A stretch of DNA of 64,000 nt. It comes from Hyphomicrobiales bacterium. Its GTDB lineage: Bacteria > Pseudomonadota > Alphaproteobacteria > Rhizobiales > Rhizobiaceae. The notes below the pieces were generated by a model. It made no database searches. It saw only the letters and a list, made by a program, of their open reading frames with translations, and was not told where the DNA came from. This document shows positions 41,935 to 51,018 of this stretch, piece by piece (the first letter of the stretch is position 1; each line of letters opens with the position of its first letter). A program made the position numbers and the translations under genes. Location of the stretch: the NCBI GenBank assembly GCA_900467745.1, contig UBQW01000038.1:1-64000 (forward strand), given 5' to 3'.

Positions 41935-43389
41935 ATGCAGCTGAAAGACCCTTCCCTTTTTCGCCAGGCCGCTCTTGTTGGCGGAAATTGGATCGATGCC
42001 GATCCCGCCAATGCGATCGAGGTCAACAATCCGGCCACCGGAGAGATCATCGGCCGCGTGCCCAAGCTGGGCGGCGCCGAGACAAAGGCGGCGATCGAGG
42101 CCGCGCGCGTCGCGCAGAAGGGCTGGGCTGCCCGCACCGCTAAGGAACGCGCCGGCATCCTGCGGAAGTGGTTCGATCTGATGATCGAGAACAAGGACGA
42201 CCTCGGGCGAATCCTGACGCTTGAGCAAGGCAAGCCGCTTGCCGAAGCCACCGGCGAGATCGTCTACGGTGCGAGCTTTATCGAATGGTTTGCGGAGGAA
42301 GCGCGGCGCATCTATGGCGACCTGATACCGGGCCACCAGCCAGACAAGCGCATCATGGTCATGAAGCAGCCGATCGGCGTGGTCGCGGCGATCACGCCCT
42401 GGAATTTCCCCAATGCGATGATCACCCGCAAGGCCGGCCCGGCGCTTGCGGCAGGTTGTGCCATGGTGCTGAAGCCGGCATCGCAGACGCCGTTCTCGGC
42501 AATCGCGATTGCCGTGCTTGCCGAGCGCGCCGGCCTGCCGGCCGGGCTTTTCTCGGTGCTAACAGGCTCCGCCGCCGCGATCGGCGCGGAGATGACGTCG
42601 AACCCGACCGTGCGCAAGCTTACCTTTACTGGATCGACCGAAATCGGCGCCGAGCTCTACAAGCAGAGCGCGCCGACGATCAAGAAACTCGGGCTCGAGC
42701 TCGGCGGCAATGCGCCGTTCATCGTCTTCGACGATGCTGATCTCGACGCAGCCGTCGAGGGTGCTCTGATCGCGAAGTTTCGCAACAACGGTCAGACCTG
42801 CGTCTGCGCCAACAGGCTCTATGTGCAGGACGGCGTTTACGACGCCTTCTCGAAGAAGCTCGCGGATGCCGTCGGCAAACTGAAGACCGGCAATGGCTTC
42901 GATGAGGGCGTGATCCTCGGTCCGTTGATCGACAAGCCGGCGCTCGAGAAAGTTGAGGAGCATGTGGCTGACGCGCTGGCGAAGGGTGCAAACATCATCC
43001 AGGGTGGCAAGCCGCATGCGCTTGGCGGCACTTTCTACGAGGCCACCGTTCTCGCCAACGTCACGAAGGATATGGCAGTCGCGCGCGAAGAGACATTCGG
43101 CCCGCTTGCTCCCCTCTTCCGCTTCAAAGACGAGGCGGATGTGATCGAACAGGCCAACGACACCGAATTCGGCCTCGCTTCCTATTTCTACGCCAAGGAC
43201 CTCGCGCGTGTGTTCCGCGTTGCCGAGGCGCTGGAATATGGGATGGTCGGCGTGAATACGGGCCTGATCTCGACGGCGGAAGCGCCGTTCGGTGGCGTGA
43301 AGCTCTCAGGTCTCGGCCGCGAAGGCTCGCGGTACGGTATCGAGGAGTTCACCGAGATCAAATATGTCTGCCTCGGCGGCATCAGCTGA
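41935..43389 (+). CDS. gabD: Succinate-semialdehyde dehydrogenase
   Basis: A 484-residue aldehyde dehydrogenase. Catalytic Glu is in KLGLELGGNAPF and catalytic Cys in NNGQTCVCANR; NADP-binding TPWNFPNAMITRK and FTGSTEIG are present. The GabD group oxidises succinate semialdehyde (or 2-oxoglutarate semialdehyde) to the acid. The start at 41935 follows AGGA by eight bases; another ATG lies at 41926. Longer frames to 41803 add unrelated sequence. It could serve 4-aminobutyrate or hydroxyproline breakdown; it follows the sugar operon by 215 bases and need not belong to it. Confidence 0.93.
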   Translation: MQLKDPSLFRQAALVGGNWIDADPANAIEVNNPATGEIIGRVPKLGGAETKAAIEAARVAQKGWAARTAKERAGILRKWFDLMIENKDDLGRILTLEQGKPLAEATGEIVYGASFIEWFAEEARRIYGDLIPGHQPDKRIMVMKQPIGVVAAITPWNFPNAMITRKAGPALAAGCAMVLKPASQTPFSAIAIAVLAERAGLPAGLFSVLTGSAAAIGAEMTSNPTVRKLTFTGSTEIGAELYKQSAPTIKKLGLELGGNAPFIVFDDADLDAAVEGALIAKFRNNGQTCVCANRLYVQDGVYDAFSKKLADAVGKLKTGNGFDEGVILGPLIDKPALEKVEEHVADALAKGANIIQGGKPHALGGTFYEATVLANVTKDMAVAREETFGPLAPLFRFKDEADVIEQANDTEFGLASYFYAKDLARVFRVAEALEYGMVGVNTGLISTAEAPFGGVKLSGLGREGSRYGIEEFTEIKYVCLGGIS

Positions 43390-43485
43390 CACCTGGCCGA
43401 GCGAAAGGCGCGCAGACCTGACGGGTTGCGCGCTGGCGCTACCAATCCGGAAAACTGAAAGCTGAAGAACGCGTGGGTCAGAATC

Positions 43486-43640
43486 GAAAAAGCCTGCCGC
43501 GGGAGGAGGTGCGACAGGCTTTTCGAATATAACAGAACGACAGCTGGGAGGAGGAGTGCTGTCATTCCCGCAGGCACCCTTGGGAGGAGGATAAGGCCAC
43601 CTGCAACTCGAAGCTCTGCGGGAGGAGGTGCATCGCTTCG
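43486..43640 (-). ncRNA. Cuckoo-type RNA: four hairpins with CCTCCTCCC loops
   Basis: On the minus strand four successive hairpins each present CCTCCTCCC, complementary to Shine-Dalgarno sequences, in the loop. They lie at 43609-43640 (stem CGAAG/CTTCG), 43571-43603 (CAGG..CCTT/AAGG..CCTG), 43535-43567 (GAAnGACAGC/GCTGTCnTTC) and 43486-43524 (GAAAAGCCTG/CAGGCTTTTTC). The last hairpin ends in a T run and acts as terminator. This is the architecture described for cuckoo RNAs of Rhizobiales, trans-acting small RNAs with anti-Shine-Dalgarno loops. A TATAAA box lies at 43650-43655, ten bases upstream of the first hairpin; a -35 box is not clear. Confidence 0.82.
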
Positions 43641-43830
43641 ATGATTTGTTTATACAGCAAGCACGCTCAAATCATAGGCATAGTTCTGCAGAACAGCTAT
43701 GCGCTATGCGCGTGACGCGCAGCTTCTGTCGCAGATCTGCGACATGCTACCCTTGCCGCGCCGGCCGCCGGCCCCCTTGGAATTTCCGCGTTTTCTGCTA
43801 CCACGCGCCGGAAAACATGAGGAAACGCCG

Positions 43831-44358
43831 ATGAGCGCCGCATTTTATCGTGACTATGTTGTCGACCTGAAGGCACGTATCGACGATCTGCATACCAACC
43901 CCGGCAGCTATCAGACCTACGATCTGACGATGGAGCTGCTCGCCCAGAAAAACCTGATCAGCTACGCGATGAGACGTAAGCAGGGCCAGGTGGACAGCCT
44001 TTTCTACCGTCGCGACACGACAAGCGGCCAAGGCACGCAGATGTCGCAGGAGACGGCCTACCGGGTGTTTTCCGGCTTCTTCGGACTAGGCCAGTTCCTG
44101 GCGTCGACGGGCCAAGCAAACGGGCTCGGCGAGGAAGCGTTCGCGCAGACGCTGACGGCGGGATGGGAATATCCGACCTGTGCAGTGCAATTCGCCTACC
44201 GCAAGAAGGGCCAGCCGCGCGGCGCTTCGATGAAAATGCTATTCGTCGGGCTGAATGGTGACGCGGATGCAGCGATCTTCGAGGCCAAGCTGACGCAACC
44301 CGAGCTCCTAATCGGCACACGGCCGTTCTCGACCAAGCTACTGTGGGAATGGAAGTAA
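43831..44358 (+). CDS. Hypothetical protein, unknown family
   Basis: A 175-residue protein that I do not recognise. The ATG at 43831 follows GAGG by eight bases, better than the earlier in-frame starts back to 43699. The N-terminal half is helical (SAAFYRDYVVDLKARIDDLHTNPG); the middle has Gly-rich SGFFGLGQFLASTGQANGLG; no signal peptide, membrane helix or motif is evident. It is convergent with oxyR, ending seven bases away. Base composition matches the neighbourhood, so it is a native gene. Function unknown. Confidence 0.75.
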   Translation: MSAAFYRDYVVDLKARIDDLHTNPGSYQTYDLTMELLAQKNLISYAMRRKQGQVDSLFYRRDTTSGQGTQMSQETAYRVFSGFFGLGQFLASTGQANGLGEEAFAQTLTAGWEYPTCAVQFAYRKKGQPRGASMKMLFVGLNGDADAAIFEAKLTQPELLIGTRPFSTKLLWEWK

Positions 44359-44365
44359 CGTCGCC

Positions 44366-45283
44366 TTAGGCGGTCGGCTCCGGTCGGATGTCGGCAAGCA
44401 GCTCCTGGGCAACGTCGCGCAGGAGACCGGCGATACTTTCCAGAAAAGTGCCCATCGCCGAACCCTTGCGCCAGCATATGCCGATCCGCCTGTTCGGCGA
44501 TATGCCTTCGAAACGCAGCAGCCTTATGTCGCCCGACGCCGGATACAGCGCGGCCAGCTCCGGCAGAAGCGTGATCCCCACATTGGCGCCGACCATCTGG
44601 CGCAGTGTCTCCAGGCTGGTGGCGCGAAACGAGGTGCGCTCGCTTGCACCCGACAAGCGGCACACATCGAGCGCCTGTTCGCGCAGGCAGTGCCCCTCTT
44701 CCAGCAACATAAGGTCGTAGCGATCGAGGTCCCCGAGCACCAGGGACTGCCGCCTTGCGAGCGGATGCATGTCGGGAACGGCGAGCAGAAAGTCTTCCTC
44801 GAAGAGACACTCGGCTTTCAGGTGGTCGTCATTGACGGGAAGAGCGAGGATCGTGGCATCGAGATTGCCGCTTTTAAGGCGCGCCAGGAGTGCATCGCTC
44901 TTTTCCTCGATCAGCAGCGTCTCCAGCCGCGGGAACTGCCTGTGGATGCGCGGCACCGCATGCGGCAGGAAATAGGGAGCGAGCGTCGGGAAGATGCCGA
45001 GACGCAGGGTGCCCACCTCCGGATTGAGGCTGCGCAAGGCCGATGACCTGATCTCGGCAACCTCCTGCATGATGCGCCTTGCCCGCTTGACGGTATCCTC
45101 GCCGAACGGTGTCAACATGACCGTGCGCGGCGTGCGCTCGATCAGCGGAGCGCCAAGGGTCTCCTCCAGTTTCCGGATCTGCATGGAGAGTGTCGGCTGG
45201 CTGACCAGGCACGCTTCGGCGGCTCGGCCAAAATGCCGGTGGTCCGCCAAGGCAATCAGGTATTCCAGCTCGCGAAGCGTCAT
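44366..45283 (-). CDS. oxyR: Hydrogen-peroxide-sensing LysR regulator OxyR
   Basis: A 305-residue LysR protein. The redox pair is at C199 and C208 in EEGHCLREQALDVC, the same positions and spacing as in E. coli OxyR; oxidation to a disulfide switches DNA binding. The helix-turn-helix region is FGRAAEACLVSQPTLSMQIRKLEE. The gene is third in ahpC-ahpF-oxyR, 22 bases after the ahpF stop, and an OxyR-type palindrome lies before ahpC, implying feedback control. A short-range arrangement at the end of the operon differs from the usual divergent catalase-oxyR pairing. Confidence 0.94.
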   Translation of the reverse strand: MTLRELEYLIALADHRHFGRAAEACLVSQPTLSMQIRKLEETLGAPLIERTPRTVMLTPFGEDTVKRARRIMQEVAEIRSSALRSLNPEVGTLRLGIFPTLAPYFLPHAVPRIHRQFPRLETLLIEEKSDALLARLKSGNLDATILALPVNDDHLKAECLFEEDFLLAVPDMHPLARRQSLVLGDLDRYDLMLLEEGHCLREQALDVCRLSGASERTSFRATSLETLRQMVGANVGITLLPELAALYPASGDIRLLRFEGISPNRRIGICWRKGSAMGTFLESIAGLLRDVAQELLADIRPEPTA

Positions 45284-45305
45284 TGCAGAACCGTGTCGAT
45301 CAGCC

Positions 45306-46886
45306 TCAAGCCGCCTTCACCGCATCCTCGTCCGGGCCAGACATGCGGATCAGATGGTCGAAGGCTGCAAGCGACGCCTTCGCGCCCTCGCCGAGCGCAA
45401 TCACGATCTGCTTGTAAGGCACTGTGGTGCAATCGCCGGCGGCAAAGACACCGGGAACCGAGGTCTGGCCGTGGTGATCGACAATGATCTCGCCGCGTGG
45501 CGACAGTTCGATGGCGCCCTTCAGCCATTCGGTGTTCGGAAGCAGGCCGATCTGGACGAAGATGCCCTCCAGATCGAGCGTGTGGCGCTGACCGGCAATG
45601 CGGTTTTCGTAGACGAGCCCGGTCACCTTCTGGCCATTGCCCAGCACTTCCGTCGTCTTGGCGGAAAGCAGGATATCGACGTTGGGAAGGCTGCGCAGCT
45701 TGCGCTGCAGGACGTCATCGGCACGCAGCTTGTTGTCGAACTCGATCAGCGTCACGTGGCTGACGATGTTGGCAAGGTCGATCGCCGCCTCGACGCCGGA
45801 ATTGCCACCGCCGATGACGGCAACGCGCTTGCCCTTGAACAGCGGACCGTCGCAATGCGGGCAATAGGCAACGCCCTTGTTGCGATACTGGTCTTCGCCG
45901 GGAACGCCCATCTGCCGCCAGCGGGCGCCGGTCGACAGGATCACCGTCTTCGAGCGCAGCGTCGCGCCATTGGCGAGTTCGACCGCGATCATGTCCTTGC
46001 CGGGAACGAGCTTTTCGGCGCGCTGCAGGTTCATGATATCAACGTCATATTGCTTCACATGCGCTTCCAGCGAAGCCGCAAACTGTGGTCCTTCGGTATG
46101 TTGCACCGAGATGAAGTTTTCGATCGCCATCGTATCGAGAACCTGACCGCCAAAGCGCTCGGCGGCAACGCCGGTGCGGATGCCCTTGCGCGCGGCGTAG
46201 ATGGCCGCCGCAGCGCCGGCCGGACCGCCGCCGATGACGAGCACGTCGTAAGTTTCGCGGCCATTCAGCTTCTCGGCGGCACGAGCAGCGGAGTCGGTGT
46301 CGAGCTTGGAGACGATCTCCTCGACTTCCATTCGGCCCTGACCGAACAGCTGGCCGTTGAGATAGACCGTCGGCACAGACATGACCTGGCGGCTTTGAAC
46401 TTCGGCCGGGAACACGCCGCCATCGATCGCCACATGCTTCACGCGCGGGTTCAGCACGGCCATCAGGTTCAGTGCCTGCACGACATCGGGGCAATTCTGG
46501 CAGGTGAGCGAGAAATAGGTCTCGAAAAGGAAATCGCCGTCGAGATCCTTGATCTGATCGATGATTGCCTGCTCGGTGCGCGGCGGATGACCGCCGACCT
46601 GCAGCAGAGCGAGCACAAGCGAGGTAAACTCATGGCCCATCGGAATGCCGGCGAAGCGCAGGTTGATGTCGTGGCCCGGGCTGGTCAGCGCGAAGGATGG
46701 TGCACGCTCGCCGTCATCACGCATTTCCACGACCGAAATCTTGTCGGAAAGAGCGACCAGTTCGGCGAGAAGCTCCGACATCTCTTTCGACTTGGCGCTG
46801 TCATTGACCGAAGCGGTGATCGCGATCGGGCGAACGACCCGTTCCAGATAGCCCTTCAACTGGGATTTCAGATTGTCGTCGAGCAT
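45306..46886 (-). CDS. ahpF: Alkyl hydroperoxide reductase subunit F
   Basis: A 526-residue flavoprotein disulfide reductase. The N-terminal tandem thioredoxin-fold domain carries CQNC, the FAD motif is VIGGGPAGAAAA, and the C-terminal redox pair is in YCPHCDGPLF. It passes electrons from NADH through these cysteines to AhpC. The gene lies 106 bases after the ahpC stop and 22 before oxyR. A 635-codon open frame on the opposite strand is a shadow caused by high GC. Confidence 0.95.
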   Translation of the reverse strand: MLDDNLKSQLKGYLERVVRPIAITASVNDSAKSKEMSELLAELVALSDKISVVEMRDDGERAPSFALTSPGHDINLRFAGIPMGHEFTSLVLALLQVGGHPPRTEQAIIDQIKDLDGDFLFETYFSLTCQNCPDVVQALNLMAVLNPRVKHVAIDGGVFPAEVQSRQVMSVPTVYLNGQLFGQGRMEVEEIVSKLDTDSAARAAEKLNGRETYDVLVIGGGPAGAAAAIYAARKGIRTGVAAERFGGQVLDTMAIENFISVQHTEGPQFAASLEAHVKQYDVDIMNLQRAEKLVPGKDMIAVELANGATLRSKTVILSTGARWRQMGVPGEDQYRNKGVAYCPHCDGPLFKGKRVAVIGGGNSGVEAAIDLANIVSHVTLIEFDNKLRADDVLQRKLRSLPNVDILLSAKTTEVLGNGQKVTGLVYENRIAGQRHTLDLEGIFVQIGLLPNTEWLKGAIELSPRGEIIVDHHGQTSVPGVFAAGDCTTVPYKQIVIALGEGAKASLAAFDHLIRMSGPDEDAVKAA

Positions 46887-46992
46887 GGGACACTCCGCTA
46901 AAAATGGATGGCCGCGCCGCGTTTAAGGCGCTGAATATGGTATTGGGTGCCGCCTTCCAGTCTAAACCGGAAGGCGGCCTATTATTTGAACG

Positions 46993-47556
46993 TCAGATCT
47001 TGCCGACGAGGTGCAGCGACGGAGCGAGCGTCTTTTCGCCCTCTTCCCACTTGGCCGGGCAAACTTCACCCGGATGCGCGCGCACATACTGCGCAGCCTT
47101 GATGCGACGCAGCAGGTCGACAGCATTGCGGCCGATACCTTCGGCGGTGACTTCCATAGCCTGGATGACGCCATCGGGATCGACAACGAAGGTGCCGCGG
47201 TCGGCAAGGCCTTCGGATTCGCGCATGACTTCGAAGTTGCGGCTGATCGTGCCGGTCGGGTCGCCGATCATCGTATACTGGATCTTGCCAATGGTCTCCG
47301 AGCTGTCGTGCCAGGCCTTGTGGGTGAAATGCGTGTCGGTCGAGACCGAATAGACCTCGACGTCAAGGCGCTGCAGTTCGGCATAGTGATCGGCGACATC
47401 GCCGAGTTCCGTCGGGCAAACGAAAGTAAAGTCAGCCGGATAGAAGAAGAATACCGCCCACTTGCCCTTGGTGTCGGCATCGGTCACTTCAATGAATTTG
47501 CCCTGCTTGAAGGCCTGCGCCTTGAAGGGCTTAATGGATGTGTTGATAAGGGACAT
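46993..47556 (-). CDS. ahpC: Alkyl hydroperoxide reductase subunit C (peroxiredoxin)
   Basis: A 187-residue 2-Cys peroxiredoxin. Peroxidatic Cys47 is in FYPADFTFVCPTEL and resolving Cys166 in HPGEVCPAKW, both at the family's positions. It reduces hydrogen peroxide and organic peroxides and is recycled by AhpF. ATG at 47556 follows AGGAG; the longer frame to 47610 lacks family sequence. The promoter region carries a perfect OxyR-type palindrome about 100 bases upstream. Confidence 0.96.
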   Translation of the reverse strand: MSLINTSIKPFKAQAFKQGKFIEVTDADTKGKWAVFFFYPADFTFVCPTELGDVADHYAELQRLDVEVYSVSTDTHFTHKAWHDSSETIGKIQYTMIGDPTGTISRNFEVMRESEGLADRGTFVVDPDGVIQAMEVTAEGIGRNAVDLLRRIKAAQYVRAHPGEVCPAKWEEGEKTLAPSLHLVGKI

Positions 47557-47652
47557 GAAGGCTCCTGTAGAATTGCTGCGAAGCGAAAACCCGCTTTCGC
47601 GCCGCAACATAAACAGGGGTCGGCGATAAATGAAGTAGATAAAGAAAAATAT

Positions 47653-47675
47653 TTTGATAGATAATGCCTATCAAA
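47653..47675. promoter_or_regulatory. OxyR-type binding site before ahpC
   Basis: TTTGATAG-ATAATGC-CTATCAAA, a perfect eight-base inverted repeat. The inner ATAG-N7-CTAT matches the half-site layout of OxyR. It lies about 100 bases before the ahpC start, in an AT-rich promoter region. Confidence 0.75.
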
Positions 47676-47696
47676 CGCCTGCGACGTGACGGTTAT

Positions 47697-47720
47697 CAAG
47701 CGGCCGTCAGAAGCCGCTTG
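47697..47720. terminator. Hairpin after SDR gene
   Basis: CAAGCGGC and GCCGCTTG pair perfectly around CGTCAGAA. It lies 24 bases beyond the SDR stop on the minus strand, between that gene and the ahpC promoter. No clear T run. Confidence 0.4.
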
Positions 47721-47744
47721 TCCCCGCAACGTCAGCGGTTTCGA

Positions 47745-48449
47745 TCACACCGATCGGCCGAGTCCGCCATCCACCTTGATATTCTGCCCGGTGATGTATC
47801 CGGCACCTTCCGACGCCAGAAACGCCACGGTCGCCGCGATCTCTTCGCTTGTGCCATAGCGCTTCATCGGTACCGATTCGCGGCGCTCCTCGGTTGCCGG
47901 CAGGCTGTCGATCCAGCCCGGAAGCACGTTGTTCATGCGGATTTTATCCGCCGCGTAGGTGTCGGCGAAGATCTTGGTGAAGGAGGCGAGACCGGCGCGG
48001 AAGACGGCGGACGTCGGGAACATCGCTGTCGGTTCGAAGGCCCAGGCGGTCGAGATGTTGACGATCGCGCCAGACCTCTGCGCCTGCATGACCGGCGTCA
48101 CGATCCGGGTCGGGCGGATGACGTTCATCAGGTAGACGTCCATGCCCTTGTGCCAATCCTCATCGGTGATATCGAGGATCGGCGCGCGCGGGCCGTGTCC
48201 GGCGCTGTTGACGAGCACATCGATGCGGCCCCAGGCTTGCATGGCGAGATCGACAAGGCGCTTGATATCGTCATTCGACTGGTTCGACCCCGTGACGCCG
48301 ACGCCGCCGAGTTCCTTGGCCAGCGCCTCACCCTTACCCGAGGACGAGAGGATGGCGAGCTTGAAGCCATCGGCCGCCAGACGCTTGGCGGCATCCGCCC
48401 CCATGCCGCTACCGCCCGCCGTTACCAGCGCCACTTTTTCTACTGTCAT
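47745..48449 (-). CDS. SDR-family protein with altered catalytic motif
   Basis: A 234-residue Rossmann protein. The cofactor motif is TAGGSGMG (10-17), NSAGHG is at 81-86, and the ending GYITGQNIKVDGGL is standard. The catalytic Y-x3-K is S147-A-V-F-R151, the same Ser/Arg substitution and position as in the SDR at 18390-19148. ATG at 48449 is preferred over the upstream start at 48482 because the family begins at VEKVALVT. It is divergent from a LysR gene, its likely regulator. Reaction unknown. Confidence 0.87.
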   Translation of the reverse strand: MTVEKVALVTAGGSGMGADAAKRLAADGFKLAILSSSGKGEALAKELGGVGVTGSNQSNDDIKRLVDLAMQAWGRIDVLVNSAGHGPRAPILDITDEDWHKGMDVYLMNVIRPTRIVTPVMQAQRSGAIVNISTAWAFEPTAMFPTSAVFRAGLASFTKIFADTYAADKIRMNNVLPGWIDSLPATEERRESVPMKRYGTSEEIAATVAFLASEGAGYITGQNIKVDGGLGRSV

Positions 48450-48577
48450 AACATCCACCCTTTCGTTGCTTCTCTTGCGCATCGCGCGTGTTTGCAGCTT
48501 CAGTGCATGATGATACCATCATGATAACATAGCTTCGAGCCAATTCGGTTGGCGTGAACCAGTAGAAAATCTATCGA

Positions 48578-49477
48578 ATGAACGACCCGCTTTTCCGCCT
48601 TCCGCCGCTGAATGGCTTGCGCGCCTTCGAGGTCGCCGCCCGTCATCTCAACTTTCGCGCCGCAGCCGAGGAGCTGGGCGTCACGCAGGCAGCTGTCGCG
48701 CAGCAGGTCCGTGGCCTGGAGAAGGAGTTAAACCTCCCTCTGTTCGAGCGCCTCCCCCGCAAGCTTGCCTTGACCGAGGCCGGACGCGGTTATGCCGAGA
48801 GCATCCGGCGTGCCTTCGAACTGATCTCCGACGCAACCGCGACGTTGCGGCCGGAGCCGTTGCGGTTGACGATCAGCGTCACGCCGACTTTCGCATCAAA
48901 ATGGCTGATTCCGAGGCTACCGGATTTCCTTGCAGCGCACCCGGATCTCGATATGCGCATTCTCGCCAGCGAACGTGTCGCGAACTTCCAATCGGATGAT
49001 GTGGATATCGCGGTCCGGTTGGCGCGACCACCGTTCCCAGCCTCGCTGGAGGCCGACCTGCTGTTCGAGCAGGAGCTTGTCCCGGTATGCAGCCCCGCGC
49101 TTATGCCGCCCACCGGTCGCCTTGACCCCGCCGATCTCGAGCGTTTCGTGCTGCTCCACGACACCCACAATCAATGGCCCGAGTTCATCGCCACGATCGC
49201 GCGTGCGAGGCCGGTCGCCGCCTCGAAGGGCGTTCGCTTCAACCAGACATCCCATGCTATCGAGGCGGCGCTTGCCGGCCAGGGCATCGCGCTGGCAAGC
49301 GGGGTCTTCGTCAACGAGGATATCGCCGCCGGGCGGCTGGTGCCGGCATTTGCGCAAACGATGCGAGCTCAAGCGGATTTTTACGTGGTCTCGCTCCGCA
49401 GGCCGAGGCAAGCCCAATCCGTCGCCAAGGTCAGGGCCTGGTTGCTCCAGCATGCCGGCCGGTCCGTTCGCGCCTGA
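48578..49477 (+). CDS. LysR-family regulator (GcvA-like)
   Basis: A 299-residue regulator. DNA-binding helix-turn-helix: LNFRAAAEELGVTQAAVAQQVRGLEKEL. The effector domain begins about residue 90 (PLRLTISVTPTFASKWLIPRL), typical of GcvA-like members. It is divergent from the SDR gene across about 128 bases and precedes guanine deaminase by about 150 bases, so either may be a target. Confidence 0.92.
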   Translation: MNDPLFRLPPLNGLRAFEVAARHLNFRAAAEELGVTQAAVAQQVRGLEKELNLPLFERLPRKLALTEAGRGYAESIRRAFELISDATATLRPEPLRLTISVTPTFASKWLIPRLPDFLAAHPDLDMRILASERVANFQSDDVDIAVRLARPPFPASLEADLLFEQELVPVCSPALMPPTGRLDPADLERFVLLHDTHNQWPEFIATIARARPVAASKGVRFNQTSHAIEAALAGQGIALASGVFVNEDIAAGRLVPAFAQTMRAQADFYVVSLRRPRQAQSVAKVRAWLLQHAGRSVRA

Positions 49478-49624
49478 TAATCACGGCGACAGCTGGCCGG
49501 ATGGGCGAGCGTCCCATCATTGCACGGCAGCCACCGTAAAAACGCAGGGCTCCTGCGATGGACCCCGTCGCCATTCGCTATAGATTTGAACTCGTGCATA
49601 CGTGCGCGGATACTGACGCATTGA

Positions 49625-51010
49625 TTGAATTGGAATACAGCATTGGACTTGCGGAATAAAACGCTCTGCGCCTCCGGATTTCACGCTCCGGAGCGCGGAA
49701 AGATCGATATCCTGGACGAGGTGCTGATCGATATCGGCGCGGATGGCACGATTGCCGCCATGCATCGCCCAAGCGATCCGAACTACCGGACCATTCGCGA
49801 GGCGCGCGAGGAAGGCGGCGAACTGGTCACGTTGCCTGTAGGCTCTTATCTCCTTCCAGGTTTCGTCGATCTTCACGTCCATGCGCCGCAATATCCCCAG
49901 CTTGGCAGCGCGCTCGATGTGCCGCTCGAGGTATGGCTGCAGAAATATACCTTCCCACTGGAAGCCCGCTACGAAGATCTTGCCTTCGCAAAGCGCAGCT
50001 ACGGCCTGCTCGTCGACGACCTCCTCGCAAACGGCACGACCACGGCGCTCTATTTCGCCACCGTGCACCAGGATGCGACGCGATCGCTTGCGGACATATG
50101 TCTGGAGAAGGGCCAGCGCGCGCTGATCGGCAAAGTGGCGATGGACAACGCCGACGAGTGCCCGGATTACTACCGCGACGCCTCGCCGGACGAAGCCATT
50201 GAAGGCACGCGCGCACTGATTGATTACATCACCAATCATCCTGATAACGTTGAAAAGAAAGTACTTCCTGTCATCACGCCACGCTTCGTGCCATCCTGCA
50301 CCGACGCGACGCTCGAGGGGCTGGGTGCTCTGGCGAAGGAGTGCGGCTGCCACGTGCAGACCCACTGTTCGGAGAGCGACTGGGCGCATGGCTATGTGTT
50401 GTCCCGCCACGGCGTGACCGATACCGAGGCGCTCGATCGCTTCGGCCTGCTCGGCCGGCGCACGGTTCTGGCACACGCCAACTTCCTGACGGATGGTGAC
50501 ATGGACAAGGTGCGGGAGCGCGAAGCTGCTGTCGCCCACTGCCCGCTCTCCAACGTTTACTTCGCCAACGCCGTATTCCCGCTCAAGGCCGCCCTCGACA
50601 AGGGCATGCACGTCGGTCTCGGCACGGATGTCTCCGGTGGGCCGAGCGCCTCGATGCTTGAAAACTGCCGCGGCGCGATCCTGATGTCGCGCGCTCTTGA
50701 GAGCGGTGTCGATCCCAAGCGCGATGCCGAGGCGCGCGCCAGCTACGGGCCGGCCCAGATCGATTTCCGCGATGCCTTCTATATCGCGACGGCAGGCGGT
50801 GGCGTGGCGCTCGATCTGCCGATCGGCCAGTTCAAGCCCGGCTATCTGTTCGATGCGATCGTTGTCGACACCAAGGCGCCGAAGGGATCGGTGCGCTTGT
50901 TCGACGAATTCGATAGCGGCGAACAGATTCTCCAGAAGATCATCAACACCGCCTCGAAACCCAATATCGCAACCGCCTGGGTCGGCGGCACGAACCTGCG
51001 CTTGCCGTAA
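49625..51010 (+). CDS. guaD: Guanine deaminase
   Basis: About 461 residues. An amidohydrolase that converts guanine to xanthine. Zinc ligands are visible: HVH in VDLHVHAPQYPQLG, His in VQTHCSESDWAHGY, His in VLAHANFL and Asp in GLGTDVSGG. Length and the VPLEVWLQKYTFPLEARY segment match bacterial and mammalian GuaD. The start is uncertain: a TTG at 49625, with further TTG codons at 49643 and 49649, none with a strong ribosome site. It is convergent with a dehydrogenase gene, eight bases apart. Confidence 0.93.
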   Translation: MNWNTALDLRNKTLCASGFHAPERGKIDILDEVLIDIGADGTIAAMHRPSDPNYRTIREAREEGGELVTLPVGSYLLPGFVDLHVHAPQYPQLGSALDVPLEVWLQKYTFPLEARYEDLAFAKRSYGLLVDDLLANGTTTALYFATVHQDATRSLADICLEKGQRALIGKVAMDNADECPDYYRDASPDEAIEGTRALIDYITNHPDNVEKKVLPVITPRFVPSCTDATLEGLGALAKECGCHVQTHCSESDWAHGYVLSRHGVTDTEALDRFGLLGRRTVLAHANFLTDGDMDKVREREAAVAHCPLSNVYFANAVFPLKAALDKGMHVGLGTDVSGGPSASMLENCRGAILMSRALESGVDPKRDAEARASYGPAQIDFRDAFYIATAGGGVALDLPIGQFKPGYLFDAIVVDTKAPKGSVRLFDEFDSGEQILQKIINTASKPNIATAWVGGTNLRLP

Positions 51011-51018
51011 GAAAGGCG

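Noticed and set aside
43501..43628. Four GGGAGGAGG copies as ribosome binding sites on the plus strand
   Set aside because: No start codons or open frames follow them at proper spacing; the minus-strand hairpin reading with a terminator explains all four.
44994..46901. A 635-codon open frame on the plus strand
   Set aside because: It lies antisense to oxyR and ahpF, whose catalytic motifs are complete; high GC makes long shadow frames.
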